Positions 19,745 through 28,077 of a stretch of 64,000 nucleotides of DNA are shown here, piece by piece. The stretch covers positions 558,001 through 622,000 of the forward strand of contig NZ_RQHV01000061.1 of the NCBI RefSeq assembly GCF_004771005.1. Direction: 5' to 3'. How positions within the stretch are numbered: the first letter of the stretch is position 1; every line of letters starts with the position of its first letter. Under the pieces are notes generated by a model. It saw only the letters and a program-made list of their open reading frames with translations, was not told the DNA's origin and searched no databases. Origin of the DNA: Leptospira ilyithenensis (lineage in GTDB: Bacteria; Spirochaetota; Leptospiria; Leptospirales; Leptospiraceae). The translations under genes were made by a program, and so were the position numbers.

Positions 19745-21433
19745 ATGGAACCCAAGAGGAAACCCAGATTGTTGCGATATTTTTTTCTTATCCTTTTTTC
19801 CCCGATTCGAGCCTTATACTACTTTTACCTACGTCTAAGCCTTTTTTTACAAAGGAAAAAAACGACCCTCTCTTTGGAATTTCCCAGTTTTTTCGAAACT
19901 GCAAACAAATCATTTTTCATCCGCAAGTTTCAGGGCAAACAAACGAGCATCACCCGTTTGGATTTTTTAACGGGACTACGTTTTCTCGGCAAAGTCCCTT
20001 ATCTGAAAACCCTAAAGATCTATCTTCCTCCTATGGACTGGAGTCTTTCCGAGTTTTGGGAAGTAAAGGAAGAGCTGAATCGTTTGAAATTCGGGGGAAT
20101 CTCTATCCAAGGTTATACGAAAGAAGGGGGACTGGGGACATTACTCCTTTTGTCCGCCTGCTCCGTAAGATATGCGGGGAGAGACTCGGAATTTCATATC
20201 CAATTGCCTTCCGCAGAAACAGCATTTTACGGTGATTTTTTAAAAGCCTGGGGGATTGAAGTGGAGGCGTTCGCAAGCGGCCCTTTCAAATCCTTTGCGG
20301 AAGCATTCACCCGAAACGGTTTTTCCAAAGAGGCCCGTAAAAACATAGAAGATCTCATTTTAAACCTCCAAAGTATTCTACTAACGAGCCTTAGCCTGGA
20401 TGGCAAATTAAAAAAGGAGCAGTTTTATAAACCAATCCAAACGGCGGAAGGACTCAGATCAATCGGATTTATAGATTCCATTCTGACCGAACGGGAGTTT
20501 CTTCCTGACGACGAACGCAGATTAAATGAAAACATAGGTTATCGTTTTTATAAATTGCAAAATTTTTCCCTTCTCCCTAAGAAAGCAAAACTCATTGCAG
20601 TCGTACCTTTGGAAGGAGGGATTGTGGGGGGAGATTATTCCAGGAAAGAAAGAGAGATAGGAAAAATTTCCGCTTATTCCACTATTTCCCTTTTACGTGA
20701 GTTAAAGGAAGACAAGTCCGTATCTTCCGTTGTTCTGGAAATCAGTTCCCCGGGCGGTTCCGCATTTCATTCCGAACTCATCCACCAGGAAATACTCAAC
20801 CTGAAAGAATCAAAACCTGTATTTGCTTACTTCAAAGATGTTGCGGCTTCAGGCGGTTATTATATTGCAAGTGCCGCAGAATCAATCACCGCTTCCGAAG
20901 TGTGCATTACAGGTTCGATCGGTGCCGTGATGGTCCGTGCCAACTTGAAAAAATTGTACAATAGAGCCAAAGTGAAAAAGGAATCCGTAGGCTTTTATCC
21001 GTATAGGGAGATTCTTTCCGAATACACTCCTCTCGGAAAAGAATCGGTTCGTTATCTACAGGAAGAAATAAAAAGAATCGAATCCCAGTTTTATGCAAGA
21101 GTGATCGAAGGCAGAAAGATAGAGCCGGAAAAGATGAAAACCCTCGGCGGTGGAAGAGTTTATCTGCCGAACGTGGAAAACAAAATCGTAGATAAGTTAG
21201 GTGGTATTCTGGATGTATTGGAATCCATCGAGGATAAGTTTCCAAAAACAAGATTTGCAGTATCTTACGAACTTCCCGAATACAATTTCAGATCGGAACT
21301 TCCTTCCTTCGGAGGATTGCATCTGAAACAAATGATCGGAGAAATGACCGGTATGGAAACTTTTCTAGAAAACGGATGGATGAATCGGGATCTGTATTTG
21401 TCTTCCGTTCGGATTCACTGGAACAACCGTTAA
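19745..21433 (+). CDS. sppA: Signal peptide peptidase SppA-like protease (S49 family)
   Basis: A membrane-anchored serine protease that digests leftover signal peptides, 562 residues, the long double-domain type. A hydrophobic N-terminal anchor (about 10-37) is followed by two S49 halves. The catalytic Lys is visible in GPFKSFAEAFTRNGFS (K182) and the Ser in DVAASGGYYIA (S369), matching the Lys/Ser dyad of E. coli SppA, so it should be active. SSPGGSAFHS (about 335-343) is the usual pocket motif. It starts 47 bases from divergent uvrA and its stop lies three bases from the convergent sua5 gene. Confidence 0.93.
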   Translation: MEPKRKPRLLRYFFLILFSPIRALYYFYLRLSLFLQRKKTTLSLEFPSFFETANKSFFIRKFQGKQTSITRLDFLTGLRFLGKVPYLKTLKIYLPPMDWSLSEFWEVKEELNRLKFGGISIQGYTKEGGLGTLLLLSACSVRYAGRDSEFHIQLPSAETAFYGDFLKAWGIEVEAFASGPFKSFAEAFTRNGFSKEARKNIEDLILNLQSILLTSLSLDGKLKKEQFYKPIQTAEGLRSIGFIDSILTEREFLPDDERRLNENIGYRFYKLQNFSLLPKKAKLIAVVPLEGGIVGGDYSRKEREIGKISAYSTISLLRELKEDKSVSSVVLEISSPGGSAFHSELIHQEILNLKESKPVFAYFKDVAASGGYYIASAAESITASEVCITGSIGAVMVRANLKKLYNRAKVKKESVGFYPYREILSEYTPLGKESVRYLQEEIKRIESQFYARVIEGRKIEPEKMKTLGGGRVYLPNVENKIVDKLGGILDVLESIEDKFPKTRFAVSYELPEYNFRSELPSFGGLHLKQMIGEMTGMETFLENGWMNRDLYLSSVRIHWNNR

Positions 21434-21436
21434 AGA

Positions 21437-22450
21437 TTATTTGTTCTTCGCCTTTTCGAGACGGTTCATAAGCGCATATTTGTCCGGGCCGTCTTTGGGA
21501 ATTTCACAATAGCAGATATCCAAATTCAATTTATCAGCATCCACAAAGAATGAATAGAGTTCTTTCATATAATCTTCGTTTGTTGCAAGTATTCTATCCC
21601 ATTTATGAATCGGAGAAAAACCGAATCCGATAAATCCGATTTTTTTCCGGGAAAAAACCGATTCCAAAGTAATTGTGTTTCCCGGTTGGTTTCGGTAAAC
21701 CAAATTCAAAAATTCTTCCTCATCCAACAAAACTACTTTTGCCTCGGGAGAATAATGCCTGTATTTCATTCCTGGGCTTTCCGGAACCAATTCCGTCAAA
21801 TCGTTTCGGTTTTCATTTGGAATTTGCAAAGAAGGCAATACCAAATGAGGAATAATACTTCGCAAATCGATTTCAGAAGTTTTGCCGGGGCGAAGTAAAA
21901 TCGGATTTGATTTTGTCATATCGACCACTGTCGATTCGATTCCTATCTCCGGATCGTCCGCAAGTAAGATTCCATCTACAAGATTTTGGAAACATTCGAT
22001 TACATCCTTCTTTCGGGTAAAAGAAGGTTTTCCCGATAAATTCGCTGAAGGTGCGGAGATAGGAACACCCGAAGCTTCGATCAGTTTCATTGCCGCAGGA
22101 TGAGAAGGAATTCGCACAGCAATTGTTTTGCGATCAGGAGGAAAGATGGAATCGTTTTTCTTTTCCAAAACAAGAGTCAGAGGGCCCGGAGAAAATGTTT
22201 CCAAAAGAAGAAGCGATTCTTGGGAAACGACGCAATATTTGCGGATCTGTTCTATATTTGCAAAATGGGCAATCAGAGGATTGTCGCTTGGTCTGTTTTT
22301 GATTTGGTAGATACGACGGCAGGCATCAAAATTTAGGCTGGAAGCACCGATTCCATAAACGGTTTCGGTGGGGAAAACCACCACTCCCCCTCTTTCGATG
22401 ATTTTTCCTAAAAGAATCGGATCATCGGAAAGAAAGGCAGTGGGTTTCAT
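21437..22450 (-). CDS. sua5: L-threonylcarbamoyladenylate synthase (Sua5 type)
   Basis: Makes threonylcarbamoyl-AMP from threonine, bicarbonate and ATP, the first step of the t6A37 modification of ANN-decoding tRNAs. At 337 residues it is the long Sua5 form: a YrdC domain (FPTETVYGIGA, KNRPSDNPLIAHF, SAPSANLSGKPS, ESTVVDMT) then a linker and a small C-terminal Sua5 domain starting with SPGMKYRHYSPEAKVVLL. It begins four bases after the stop of the GH18 gene, suggesting cotranscription. Confidence 0.96.
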   Translation of the reverse strand: MKPTAFLSDDPILLGKIIERGGVVVFPTETVYGIGASSLNFDACRRIYQIKNRPSDNPLIAHFANIEQIRKYCVVSQESLLLLETFSPGPLTLVLEKKNDSIFPPDRKTIAVRIPSHPAAMKLIEASGVPISAPSANLSGKPSFTRKKDVIECFQNLVDGILLADDPEIGIESTVVDMTKSNPILLRPGKTSEIDLRSIIPHLVLPSLQIPNENRNDLTELVPESPGMKYRHYSPEAKVVLLDEEEFLNLVYRNQPGNTITLESVFSRKKIGFIGFGFSPIHKWDRILATNEDYMKELYSFFVDADKLNLDICYCEIPKDGPDKYALMNRLEKAKNK

Positions 22451-22454
22451 AGAT

Positions 22455-24053
22455 TTAATTCACGGCTGTTTTTTTAATCGTTTTTTCTTTAATCTTTGTT
22501 AGTTTAACTTGTTTTTCTTCCGAAACGACTTTCTTCGAGGAATCATCCAATTCTTTGTCGGATACTTTTTCCACGGCAGGAAGTTTGCCTTGAACGAGTA
22601 AACTCAAGTATTCATTGATTTCAGGATCATTGTCCGTAACCAATTGCCAGAAAGAAAATCCTCCCAAGTCATATTTGCGGAGCAAAGTCATCTTTTCTTC
22701 AAAGGCCTTTCTGTTCATGTAAAAAGCGACACGATCGCACCCGCCGCTCGTATACCAAAGGGAAGGATCTTCGTAGGCGCGGTTTTTATGAATGTCGGCA
22801 AACTTCGATAAGTTGCGCCAAGAACCCATTTTGTTTTCGGCGGTTAGAATCTGATTGATATCCGTCGGTTGGTGTTTTTTGTGAACACCGCTTCGGATTC
22901 TTTGCGCATCCGAATGATAAATCGCTTTTGCGGAAGACTTGCAATTCAATGCCCAATCGTATCCGTAAGTAGGAATCGCCATATAAAGTTTGGACGTGGG
23001 AACTCTTTTTTTAGCGTAAGTAATGATATCTTTCAACCAGACATTCGGAGCTTGCGGTCCCGGACCCGGGTTATGGTATTTTCTCGGGTGAAGTTCATAG
23101 GCCATGATTTTAACTCGATCGGCATGTTTGGCAAGAAACGCATAATCATGAGTAGTCGGTCCTCTCCAATTTTCGCGGAAATCCAATTGAATCGGTTTGG
23201 AAAGTCCCCGGCAATTGAGGTCTTTTTTCTTGTCGGAAGGAGTTTTCGGGTGAACCGCAACGGAAAGAAGTTTTCCTTTTTTATGAACTTCGCGGGCAAG
23301 CAGTACGAAAAAATCCTCAAACTTTTCCTTTTTATCACAACTCATTCCTTCATAATCAATATCGATTCCGTCGTAACCGTAAGTTACGATTTCATTCACA
23401 ATGACCTGAATGTGTTTGTCACGGATGTCCGTTCTCCCGCCCATTCCGATATTTTCCTGGATCTTTTCTTTCGGATTTTCCCAACGGAAAATGGTAGGAA
23501 TGATTTTTACTTTCGGGTTAAGTGCGCGCAGTTCCAGAACCCGTTCTTTTCTAGCAGTTTGCGACCAGGAAGAAATCAATTCTCCGTTATTGGAAAGCCC
23601 TCCGCGCATCGTATAGATAAAAGGATGGATTTCATTATATAGATGAACCGTTTTTCGCATAGCACTCCAGTCGGTCGACCAGGCGGAAGCACGGAAGGAT
23701 ACGTTTTCATCTGCGGAAAAGTCAGGAGGAATCTCTTCCTTCGCAATCTCTTCTAAAACGGAAGTAGGTTTTTCTTCTTTTATTTCCGTAGGATCGGATT
23801 CGGAAGATTCGGTTTTTTCAACCGAGGCTTCAACAGAGTTTTGAACGACTTCTTCGGACTTTCCAAAAGGAGATTGGTTTTTTAAAGAAAGGGAAATCCC
23901 TCCTTCCTTTGCCATCAAGTTCATTCCTAAATAAAAGGAGAATGCGGATAAAAATACCCAAGATGCAAATAAGAATGTATATTTAGCTTTCGGGGAAAAA
24001 GAGGTAGATTTTCGTTTTGGTTCGGACGTTGGTTCTGGTTGCATTTCGGACAT
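22455..24053 (-). CDS. Membrane-anchored glycoside hydrolase family 18 protein
   Basis: A 532-residue protein with one N-terminal membrane anchor (about 25-48), an acidic Ser/Glu-rich linker (60-115), and a GH18 TIM barrel from about 120 to 485. The catalytic motif DGIDIDYE at residues 228-235 is complete, with Glu235 as the acid, so it should be an active hydrolase. The overall pattern (YEGMSCD, MAYELHPRKYHN, IPTYGYDWA, GGFSFWQLVTDND) suits the chitinase and spore-germination-hydrolase class, which act on N-acetylglucosamine polymers such as peptidoglycan. The C-terminal tail is Lys/Glu-rich. It is followed four bases later by sua5. Confidence 0.9.
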   Translation of the reverse strand: MSEMQPEPTSEPKRKSTSFSPKAKYTFLFASWVFLSAFSFYLGMNLMAKEGGISLSLKNQSPFGKSEEVVQNSVEASVEKTESSESDPTEIKEEKPTSVLEEIAKEEIPPDFSADENVSFRASAWSTDWSAMRKTVHLYNEIHPFIYTMRGGLSNNGELISSWSQTARKERVLELRALNPKVKIIPTIFRWENPKEKIQENIGMGGRTDIRDKHIQVIVNEIVTYGYDGIDIDYEGMSCDKKEKFEDFFVLLAREVHKKGKLLSVAVHPKTPSDKKKDLNCRGLSKPIQLDFRENWRGPTTHDYAFLAKHADRVKIMAYELHPRKYHNPGPGPQAPNVWLKDIITYAKKRVPTSKLYMAIPTYGYDWALNCKSSAKAIYHSDAQRIRSGVHKKHQPTDINQILTAENKMGSWRNLSKFADIHKNRAYEDPSLWYTSGGCDRVAFYMNRKAFEEKMTLLRKYDLGGFSFWQLVTDNDPEINEYLSLLVQGKLPAVEKVSDKELDDSSKKVVSEEKQVKLTKIKEKTIKKTAVN

Positions 24054-24208
24054 GGATTTATTCTTACTTAATGTATCGTGTGTTTAAAAAAAAGAGTAGA
24101 GTATAAAATCTGATTGGTAGTTCAATCGTTGATTGTATCCATAATTTGTAAGGAGTTCGCCCCTCCTAGCGTAAATTTACTTATCACTGGAATTTCAGGA
24201 AATGATCT

Positions 24209-24919
24209 ATGCCCTATTTAAGCAATAAACCGGTTGTACTGTATGTGTTGTTACTAAGTCTTTTCCTTACCTTCCTCCTCATGGCGGAATTAACAGGAAG
24301 TAAATTATTTACCGCATTCGGATTCACTATGACTATGGGTGTGATTCCTTTTCCGGTTACATTTATCATTACCGATTTATTAAATGAATACTTCGGAAGA
24401 AAAGTAGTGAGAACAACTACCATCATAGGGATGATCATGATCGGTTTGGCTTATGTCCTGATCGTTGTAGACATGCAAATCCCCGCAAACCCTGATTCAC
24501 CCATTAGTGATTCCGCATTCAATAATGTCTTTGCCAATTCGGGACTAGTCATCATAGGTTCGGTTGTGGCTTACTTAATCGGTCAATTTATTGACATACA
24601 GGTATTTCATTTTTTACGAAAAAAAACCAAAGGAAAACATATCTGGCTTCGTGCAACAGGTTCCACAATTTTATCACAACTAATCGACTCTTATGTGGTA
24701 ATCTTTATCGCTCTTGGAAAATACCATGCAGTTTCTAAACTCGTTTCCATTTCCAATACAAACTTTTTATATAAGTTAGGTGTTGCCATTCTGATCACCC
24801 CTCTTCTTTACCTGGTTCATATGTACATTGACCGCTATCTGGGAGAAAATCTGAAAAAAGAACTAACACAGGCCGCTATGGAAGAAACCGGAAAGGAAAA
24901 TACGATCCAGCCGGCTTAA
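24209..24919 (+). CDS. Queuosine precursor transporter (YhhQ/VUT family)
   Basis: A 236-residue polytopic membrane protein, six or so helices, of the YhhQ-type energy-coupling family that takes up queuine precursors (preQ0 or preQ1) for tRNA queuosine. The signatures AELTGSKLF, PFPVTFIITDLLNEYFGR, and ATGSTILSQLIDSYVVIFIA match. An AGGA ribosome site lies about eight bases before the ATG. The 155-bp upstream gap has a small hairpin at 24151-24167 that does not fit the preQ1-I riboswitch. A glycerophosphodiesterase gene follows 13 bases later. Confidence 0.93.
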   Translation: MPYLSNKPVVLYVLLLSLFLTFLLMAELTGSKLFTAFGFTMTMGVIPFPVTFIITDLLNEYFGRKVVRTTTIIGMIMIGLAYVLIVVDMQIPANPDSPISDSAFNNVFANSGLVIIGSVVAYLIGQFIDIQVFHFLRKKTKGKHIWLRATGSTILSQLIDSYVVIFIALGKYHAVSKLVSISNTNFLYKLGVAILITPLLYLVHMYIDRYLGENLKKELTQAAMEETGKENTIQPA

Positions 24920-24932
24920 ACAGTCCTAAACA

Positions 24933-25706
24933 ATGAAGCACAAACCCAGAAAAAAAGAACTGAGCCTGCTTTTCGGCCAAGGAATCGTCAATATGGGGCA
25001 CAGAGGCGCCCGAGGACTTTTCCCTGAAAATACACTCGTTTCCTTTGGAAGATCTTATCCTTATACAAAATACTTCGAGCTGGATACTATGTTATGCGGT
25101 TCCGGGGAACTCGTGGTCATACATGACGAAACCATTGATCGCACAACCAACGGAAAGGGAAAGGTCTCCGATTTGAATCTATCCGAGATTCGAAAATACG
25201 ATGCGGGTTCCTTTTTTTCCAAAGAGTTTTCAGAAGAACATATCCCCACATTACAAGAATTAATCGAAAAAATGCCGAAGGATACTGTGTTTGATATTGA
25301 AGTGAAATCCGAAGGGATCGAAATGGCAAGAATCCGTCTAGCTGAGGTGCTTACTACTCTGATTCGGAATCTAAATATCAGAAACAGGATCTTTGTTTCT
25401 TCGTTTGATGCCCGTCTTTTGGAAAAAGTAAAATTAAAAGACCCTAGTTTGCTACGGGGACAGCTTCTGGACAAAGAATGGGACCAATCTCTTTGGGACC
25501 ATTCCGAACCTGATTTGATTTTGCCTCACCATAGCTCCGTTAACAAAGAATGGGTAAATCGACTAAACAGCGAAAACCTGATGGTAATTCCTTATACTGT
25601 AAATGAAGAAAATGATTGGATTCGTCTGATCGATGCGGGAGTGTCCGGGATCATAACCGATCGCCCGGATCTTTTGAAACTGTTTTTAGAATCCAAAAAG
25701 GATTAA
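24933..25706 (+). CDS. Glycerophosphodiester phosphodiesterase
   Basis: A Ca2+/Mg2+-dependent hydrolase that cuts glycerophosphodiesters, from phospholipid turnover, into glycerol-3-phosphate and an alcohol. 257 residues, a single GDPD TIM barrel. The active-site segment MGHRGARGLFPENTLVSF is at residues 19-36, with ELDTMLCGSGELVVIHDETI and DRTTNGKG following; the latter two carry the metal and catalytic His residues. IEVKSEG and VSSFDARLL strands agree. No signal peptide is visible, so it should be cytosolic, unlike periplasmic GlpQ. It probably shares a transcript with the transporter upstream. Confidence 0.95.
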   Translation: MKHKPRKKELSLLFGQGIVNMGHRGARGLFPENTLVSFGRSYPYTKYFELDTMLCGSGELVVIHDETIDRTTNGKGKVSDLNLSEIRKYDAGSFFSKEFSEEHIPTLQELIEKMPKDTVFDIEVKSEGIEMARIRLAEVLTTLIRNLNIRNRIFVSSFDARLLEKVKLKDPSLLRGQLLDKEWDQSLWDHSEPDLILPHHSSVNKEWVNRLNSENLMVIPYTVNEENDWIRLIDAGVSGIITDRPDLLKLFLESKKD

Positions 25707-25725
25707 AAATACTTTTTCCAATTTA

Positions 25726-26085
25726 TCAATTTTTCGGATTTGATTTCCGGTAAATCCAAATCCGGTTTCCCCACGGATCGAGATAGGCCACATAACGTTG
25801 TTCCGTATTGAAGGGAGTAGATTTTTCCGTTTCATATTCCTCTTTCCGAAATTCGGACAAAAATTGTTCCGAATCGCCATCCACTTCCAAAGTGATCGTG
25901 CCCGGGTCCACGTTGCATCCCGGTTTTATCCTGGAAAATACGATCCTCATTCCTTCTCCAGTGAATAATTCGGAATGCCCTTCCGATTCGACAACAGACT
26001 TCCAACCAAACAAACGTTTGTAAAAAGAAGATGCGATTCTAGTGTCCTCTCCTCCAAATAAATTTACGGAATAAAAACGAATCAT
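25726..26085 (-). CDS. VOC-superfamily (glyoxalase/dioxygenase-like) protein
   Basis: A small 119-residue protein of the vicinal-oxygen-chelate fold, usually a dimer with two beta-alpha-beta-beta-beta units. The pattern RFYSVNLFGGEDTRIASSFYKRLFGWK, LFTGEGMRIVFSRI and the closing YVAYLDPWGNRIWIY, with DPWGN as the family hallmark, is clear. Metal ligands are not convincingly present (no N-terminal His), so the reaction cannot be assigned. It stands alone, convergent with the phosphodiesterase and divergent from the peroxidase gene. Confidence 0.85.
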   Translation of the reverse strand: MIRFYSVNLFGGEDTRIASSFYKRLFGWKSVVESEGHSELFTGEGMRIVFSRIKPGCNVDPGTITLEVDGDSEQFLSEFRKEEYETEKSTPFNTEQRYVAYLDPWGNRIWIYRKSNPKN

Positions 26086-26288
26086 AAAAACCTTAATGCT
26101 TACATACTAAAAAACTCATTAAAAGAAAATGAAACAAAAATCGGTACCTGGCAATAAATTTATACGAATCCTTTCGTCGGATATTTGTAACTAGTCAATA
26201 TATTGTTAATTCTTGTCAGGTATTCCGATTTTTTAGTTGAATCCTTATAAAAATATGATAGTAGTGACTGGTTCTTTCGGGGGTTATA

Positions 26289-27302
26289 GTGCAAATTATT
26301 GACAAGATTCAGTTTCTATCCGTTATCATTTTGAGTTTCTTTCTCATTGAATGCAAAGGGTTCAAGCCAACCCAAGATAATTTGATCACACCGAGTGAAG
26401 TAGTTGATCCGGCGACAAATCCAACCACCCCGGACAAGATTGCCTTAGGAAAAATGTTGTTCTTCGATCCGAGACTTTCAGGCTCCAATTGGATCAGTTG
26501 CGCCACTTGCCACAACCCAAGCTTAGGTTGGTCCGATGGTTTATCGAAGGGACTTGGTCATGGAATGCTGAAATTAGGTCGTAACTCTCCAACGATCATC
26601 AATGCAAGCTTCGGTGCTCTGCAATTTTGGGATGGACGTGCTCCTTCTCTGGAGGAACAAGCCAAAGGACCGATTCAGTCACCGGGGGAAATGAATCAAA
26701 ATCCCGAAGAGCTTGTCCAGGAACTGAAAAAGATTCCTGCCTATGTTGATCTGTTTCATAAAACATTTCCAAAGGAAGGTTTGACTTTTGATAATATTGC
26801 AAACGCGATTGCGAGTTTTGAAAGAACGATTGTGTCCAAAAACTCTCCTTTCGACAAATGGAGGTCAGGTGATGCAACTGCAGTGAGTGACTCCGCAAAA
26901 AGAGGTTTTGATTTGTTCAATAGTAAGGCAAAATGCATACTATGTCATCAGGGGTTCAACTTCAGTGATAACGGATTTCATAATATAGGTTTGAAAGAAG
27001 AAGAAGGAGTGATTGATGTGGGAAGATTCGAACATCTGCCGATTAAAGTATTAAAAGGTGCATTTAAGACTCCTACGCTCCGGGATATTACACTTTCCGG
27101 ACCGTATATGCATAATGGGATGTACAACAATTTGGAAGAAATCGTGGAACATTACGATCGGGGCGGAGACAATAAGGAAAACTTAAGCCCGAATATTTCC
27201 CCGCTTGGATTATCCGAAGAGGAAAAAAAGGATTTGGTAGCCTTTATGAAAACTCTTACCGGCGATCCTATTACCGTTTTGGTACCTAGGTTGCCCCAAT
27301 GA
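26289..27302 (+). CDS. Di-haem cytochrome c peroxidase (CcpA/MauG-like)
   Basis: A 337-residue periplasmic peroxidase with two c-type haem sites: CATCH at residues 71-75 and CILCH at 216-220. It reduces H2O2 with electrons from a small carrier. The family motifs GKMLFFDPRLSGSNWISCATC, LGRNSPTIINASF, FWDGRAPSLEEQA and FKTPTLRDITLSGPYMHNG are present. The start is GTG at 26289. The N terminus is a signal ending FFLIEC, so it may be lipidated at Cys22 or simply exported. It heads a run with a cupredoxin, a cytochrome c and a chemoreceptor, which could be its electron donors and sensor. The 203-bp upstream gap holds the palindrome CAATATATTG (26196-26205) but no box I can name. Confidence 0.92.
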   Translation: MQIIDKIQFLSVIILSFFLIECKGFKPTQDNLITPSEVVDPATNPTTPDKIALGKMLFFDPRLSGSNWISCATCHNPSLGWSDGLSKGLGHGMLKLGRNSPTIINASFGALQFWDGRAPSLEEQAKGPIQSPGEMNQNPEELVQELKKIPAYVDLFHKTFPKEGLTFDNIANAIASFERTIVSKNSPFDKWRSGDATAVSDSAKRGFDLFNSKAKCILCHQGFNFSDNGFHNIGLKEEEGVIDVGRFEHLPIKVLKGAFKTPTLRDITLSGPYMHNGMYNNLEEIVEHYDRGGDNKENLSPNISPLGLSEEEKKDLVAFMKTLTGDPITVLVPRLPQ

Positions 27303-27355
27303 ATTCTGAGGCTGCTCTTATTAAGGTAAAATGATAAAAGGAAAGGAATCAAAAT

Positions 27356-27700
27356 ATGAAATCAATCTCAACAAATCCAATACGTAAAAAAACAATCATC
27401 ACTGTCCTCACCGGTATCTTAGTATGTTCAGCGCTCTATGCTGCGAATGAATTTTCAGTAGCACAAAAAAACAAATCTTTCAGTGTAAAAACCTTGGACA
27501 TTAAAGTAGGAGATACGGTCAGTTTCCCAAACGAAGATGATTTTTTTCACAATGTTTATTCTCTGTCTCCTGCAAAAATTTTCGACTTAGGCTCTTATAA
27601 AAAAGGAGAAACAAAAAAAGTCATCTTCGATAAAGCCGGAATCATTACGGTTCAATGTGCAATCCATCCGGAGATGAAGATGGAAATCGTCGTTAAATGA
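27356..27700 (+). CDS. Cupredoxin-like copper protein
   Basis: A small secreted blue-copper-type protein, 114 residues, with a signal peptide ending near YAA (about residue 30). The four copper ligands fit His65, Cys101, His104 and Met107 in DFFHNVY and TVQCAIHPEMKM, the plastocyanin/azurin pattern. It is likely an electron carrier. It lies 53 bases after the peroxidase, and its last codons overlap the cytochrome c start by four bases, so it probably passes electrons between them. AGGAA lies eight bases upstream of the ATG. Confidence 0.9.
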   Translation: MKSISTNPIRKKTIITVLTGILVCSALYAANEFSVAQKNKSFSVKTLDIKVGDTVSFPNEDDFFHNVYSLSPAKIFDLGSYKKGETKKVIFDKAGIITVQCAIHPEMKMEIVVK

Positions 27701-28071
27701 TAGAAACACAAAAAGAAAAAAGATTTCGATTTTTATTTGTTTTCTTTTTATTATCGGCTTCGTCAATACTACAGAATTGCAGTTTGGCGGAAGACGCCGA
27801 GCTAAAAAAAGGAAGAGAGATCTTTGAAAAATATTGCGTGCTTTGCCATGGATCGGAAGGATTGGGAAACGGCAAATTGGCAAATGGTAAAAATGTAAGA
27901 CCTGCCAATTTACAAATCAGTCGGTTGACTGATGAACAAAAATACCAAATCATTACGAAGGGAGGGCAAGCAGTAGGAAGATCTTCGTTTATGCCTCCTT
28001 GGGGGCTTGAATTTTCCCAGTCGGATTTAAAAAGTCTCGTTCTTTATATAAATACTTTGAAAAAACAGTAA
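27697..28071 (+). CDS. Cytochrome c, class I, putative lipoprotein
   Basis: A mono-haem cytochrome of 124 residues. The haem site CVLCH is at residues 47-51, and the distal Met is most likely Met99 in SSFMPPWG. A hydrophobic N-terminal segment (about 10-27) precedes Cys28 (SSILQNC), so it is probably anchored as a lipoprotein or by its uncleaved signal. GLGNGKLANGKNVRPANLQ is the usual loop between. It starts inside the cupredoxin stop (four-base overlap) and is followed six bases later by the chemoreceptor, which starts with TTG. Confidence 0.92.
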   Translation: MIETQKEKRFRFLFVFFLLSASSILQNCSLAEDAELKKGREIFEKYCVLCHGSEGLGNGKLANGKNVRPANLQISRLTDEQKYQIITKGGQAVGRSSFMPPWGLEFSQSDLKSLVLYINTLKKQ

Positions 28072-28077
28072 CATCAA

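Noticed and set aside
22090..22336. Three overlapping plus-strand frames that look like a frameshifted gene
   Set aside because: They lie antisense to the intact Sua5 gene and translate to Lys/Phe-rich low-complexity sequence, a usual reading of AT-rich coding DNA on the wrong strand.
24141..24190. PreQ1-I riboswitch before the queuosine-precursor transporter
   Set aside because: The hairpin loop is seven bases; class I needs a longer loop with ACACCC and an A-rich tail followed by CUA. Neither is present.
26150..26166. TGGCAATAAATTTATA before the peroxidase as a sigma-54 promoter
   Set aside because: The -12 TTGC is missing and the -24 lacks the C after TGGCA.
26196..26205. CAATATATTG palindrome as a PerR or Fur site before the peroxidase
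   Set aside because: A ten-base palindrome in AT-rich DNA can arise by chance, and it does not resemble the longer PerR or Fur consensus.
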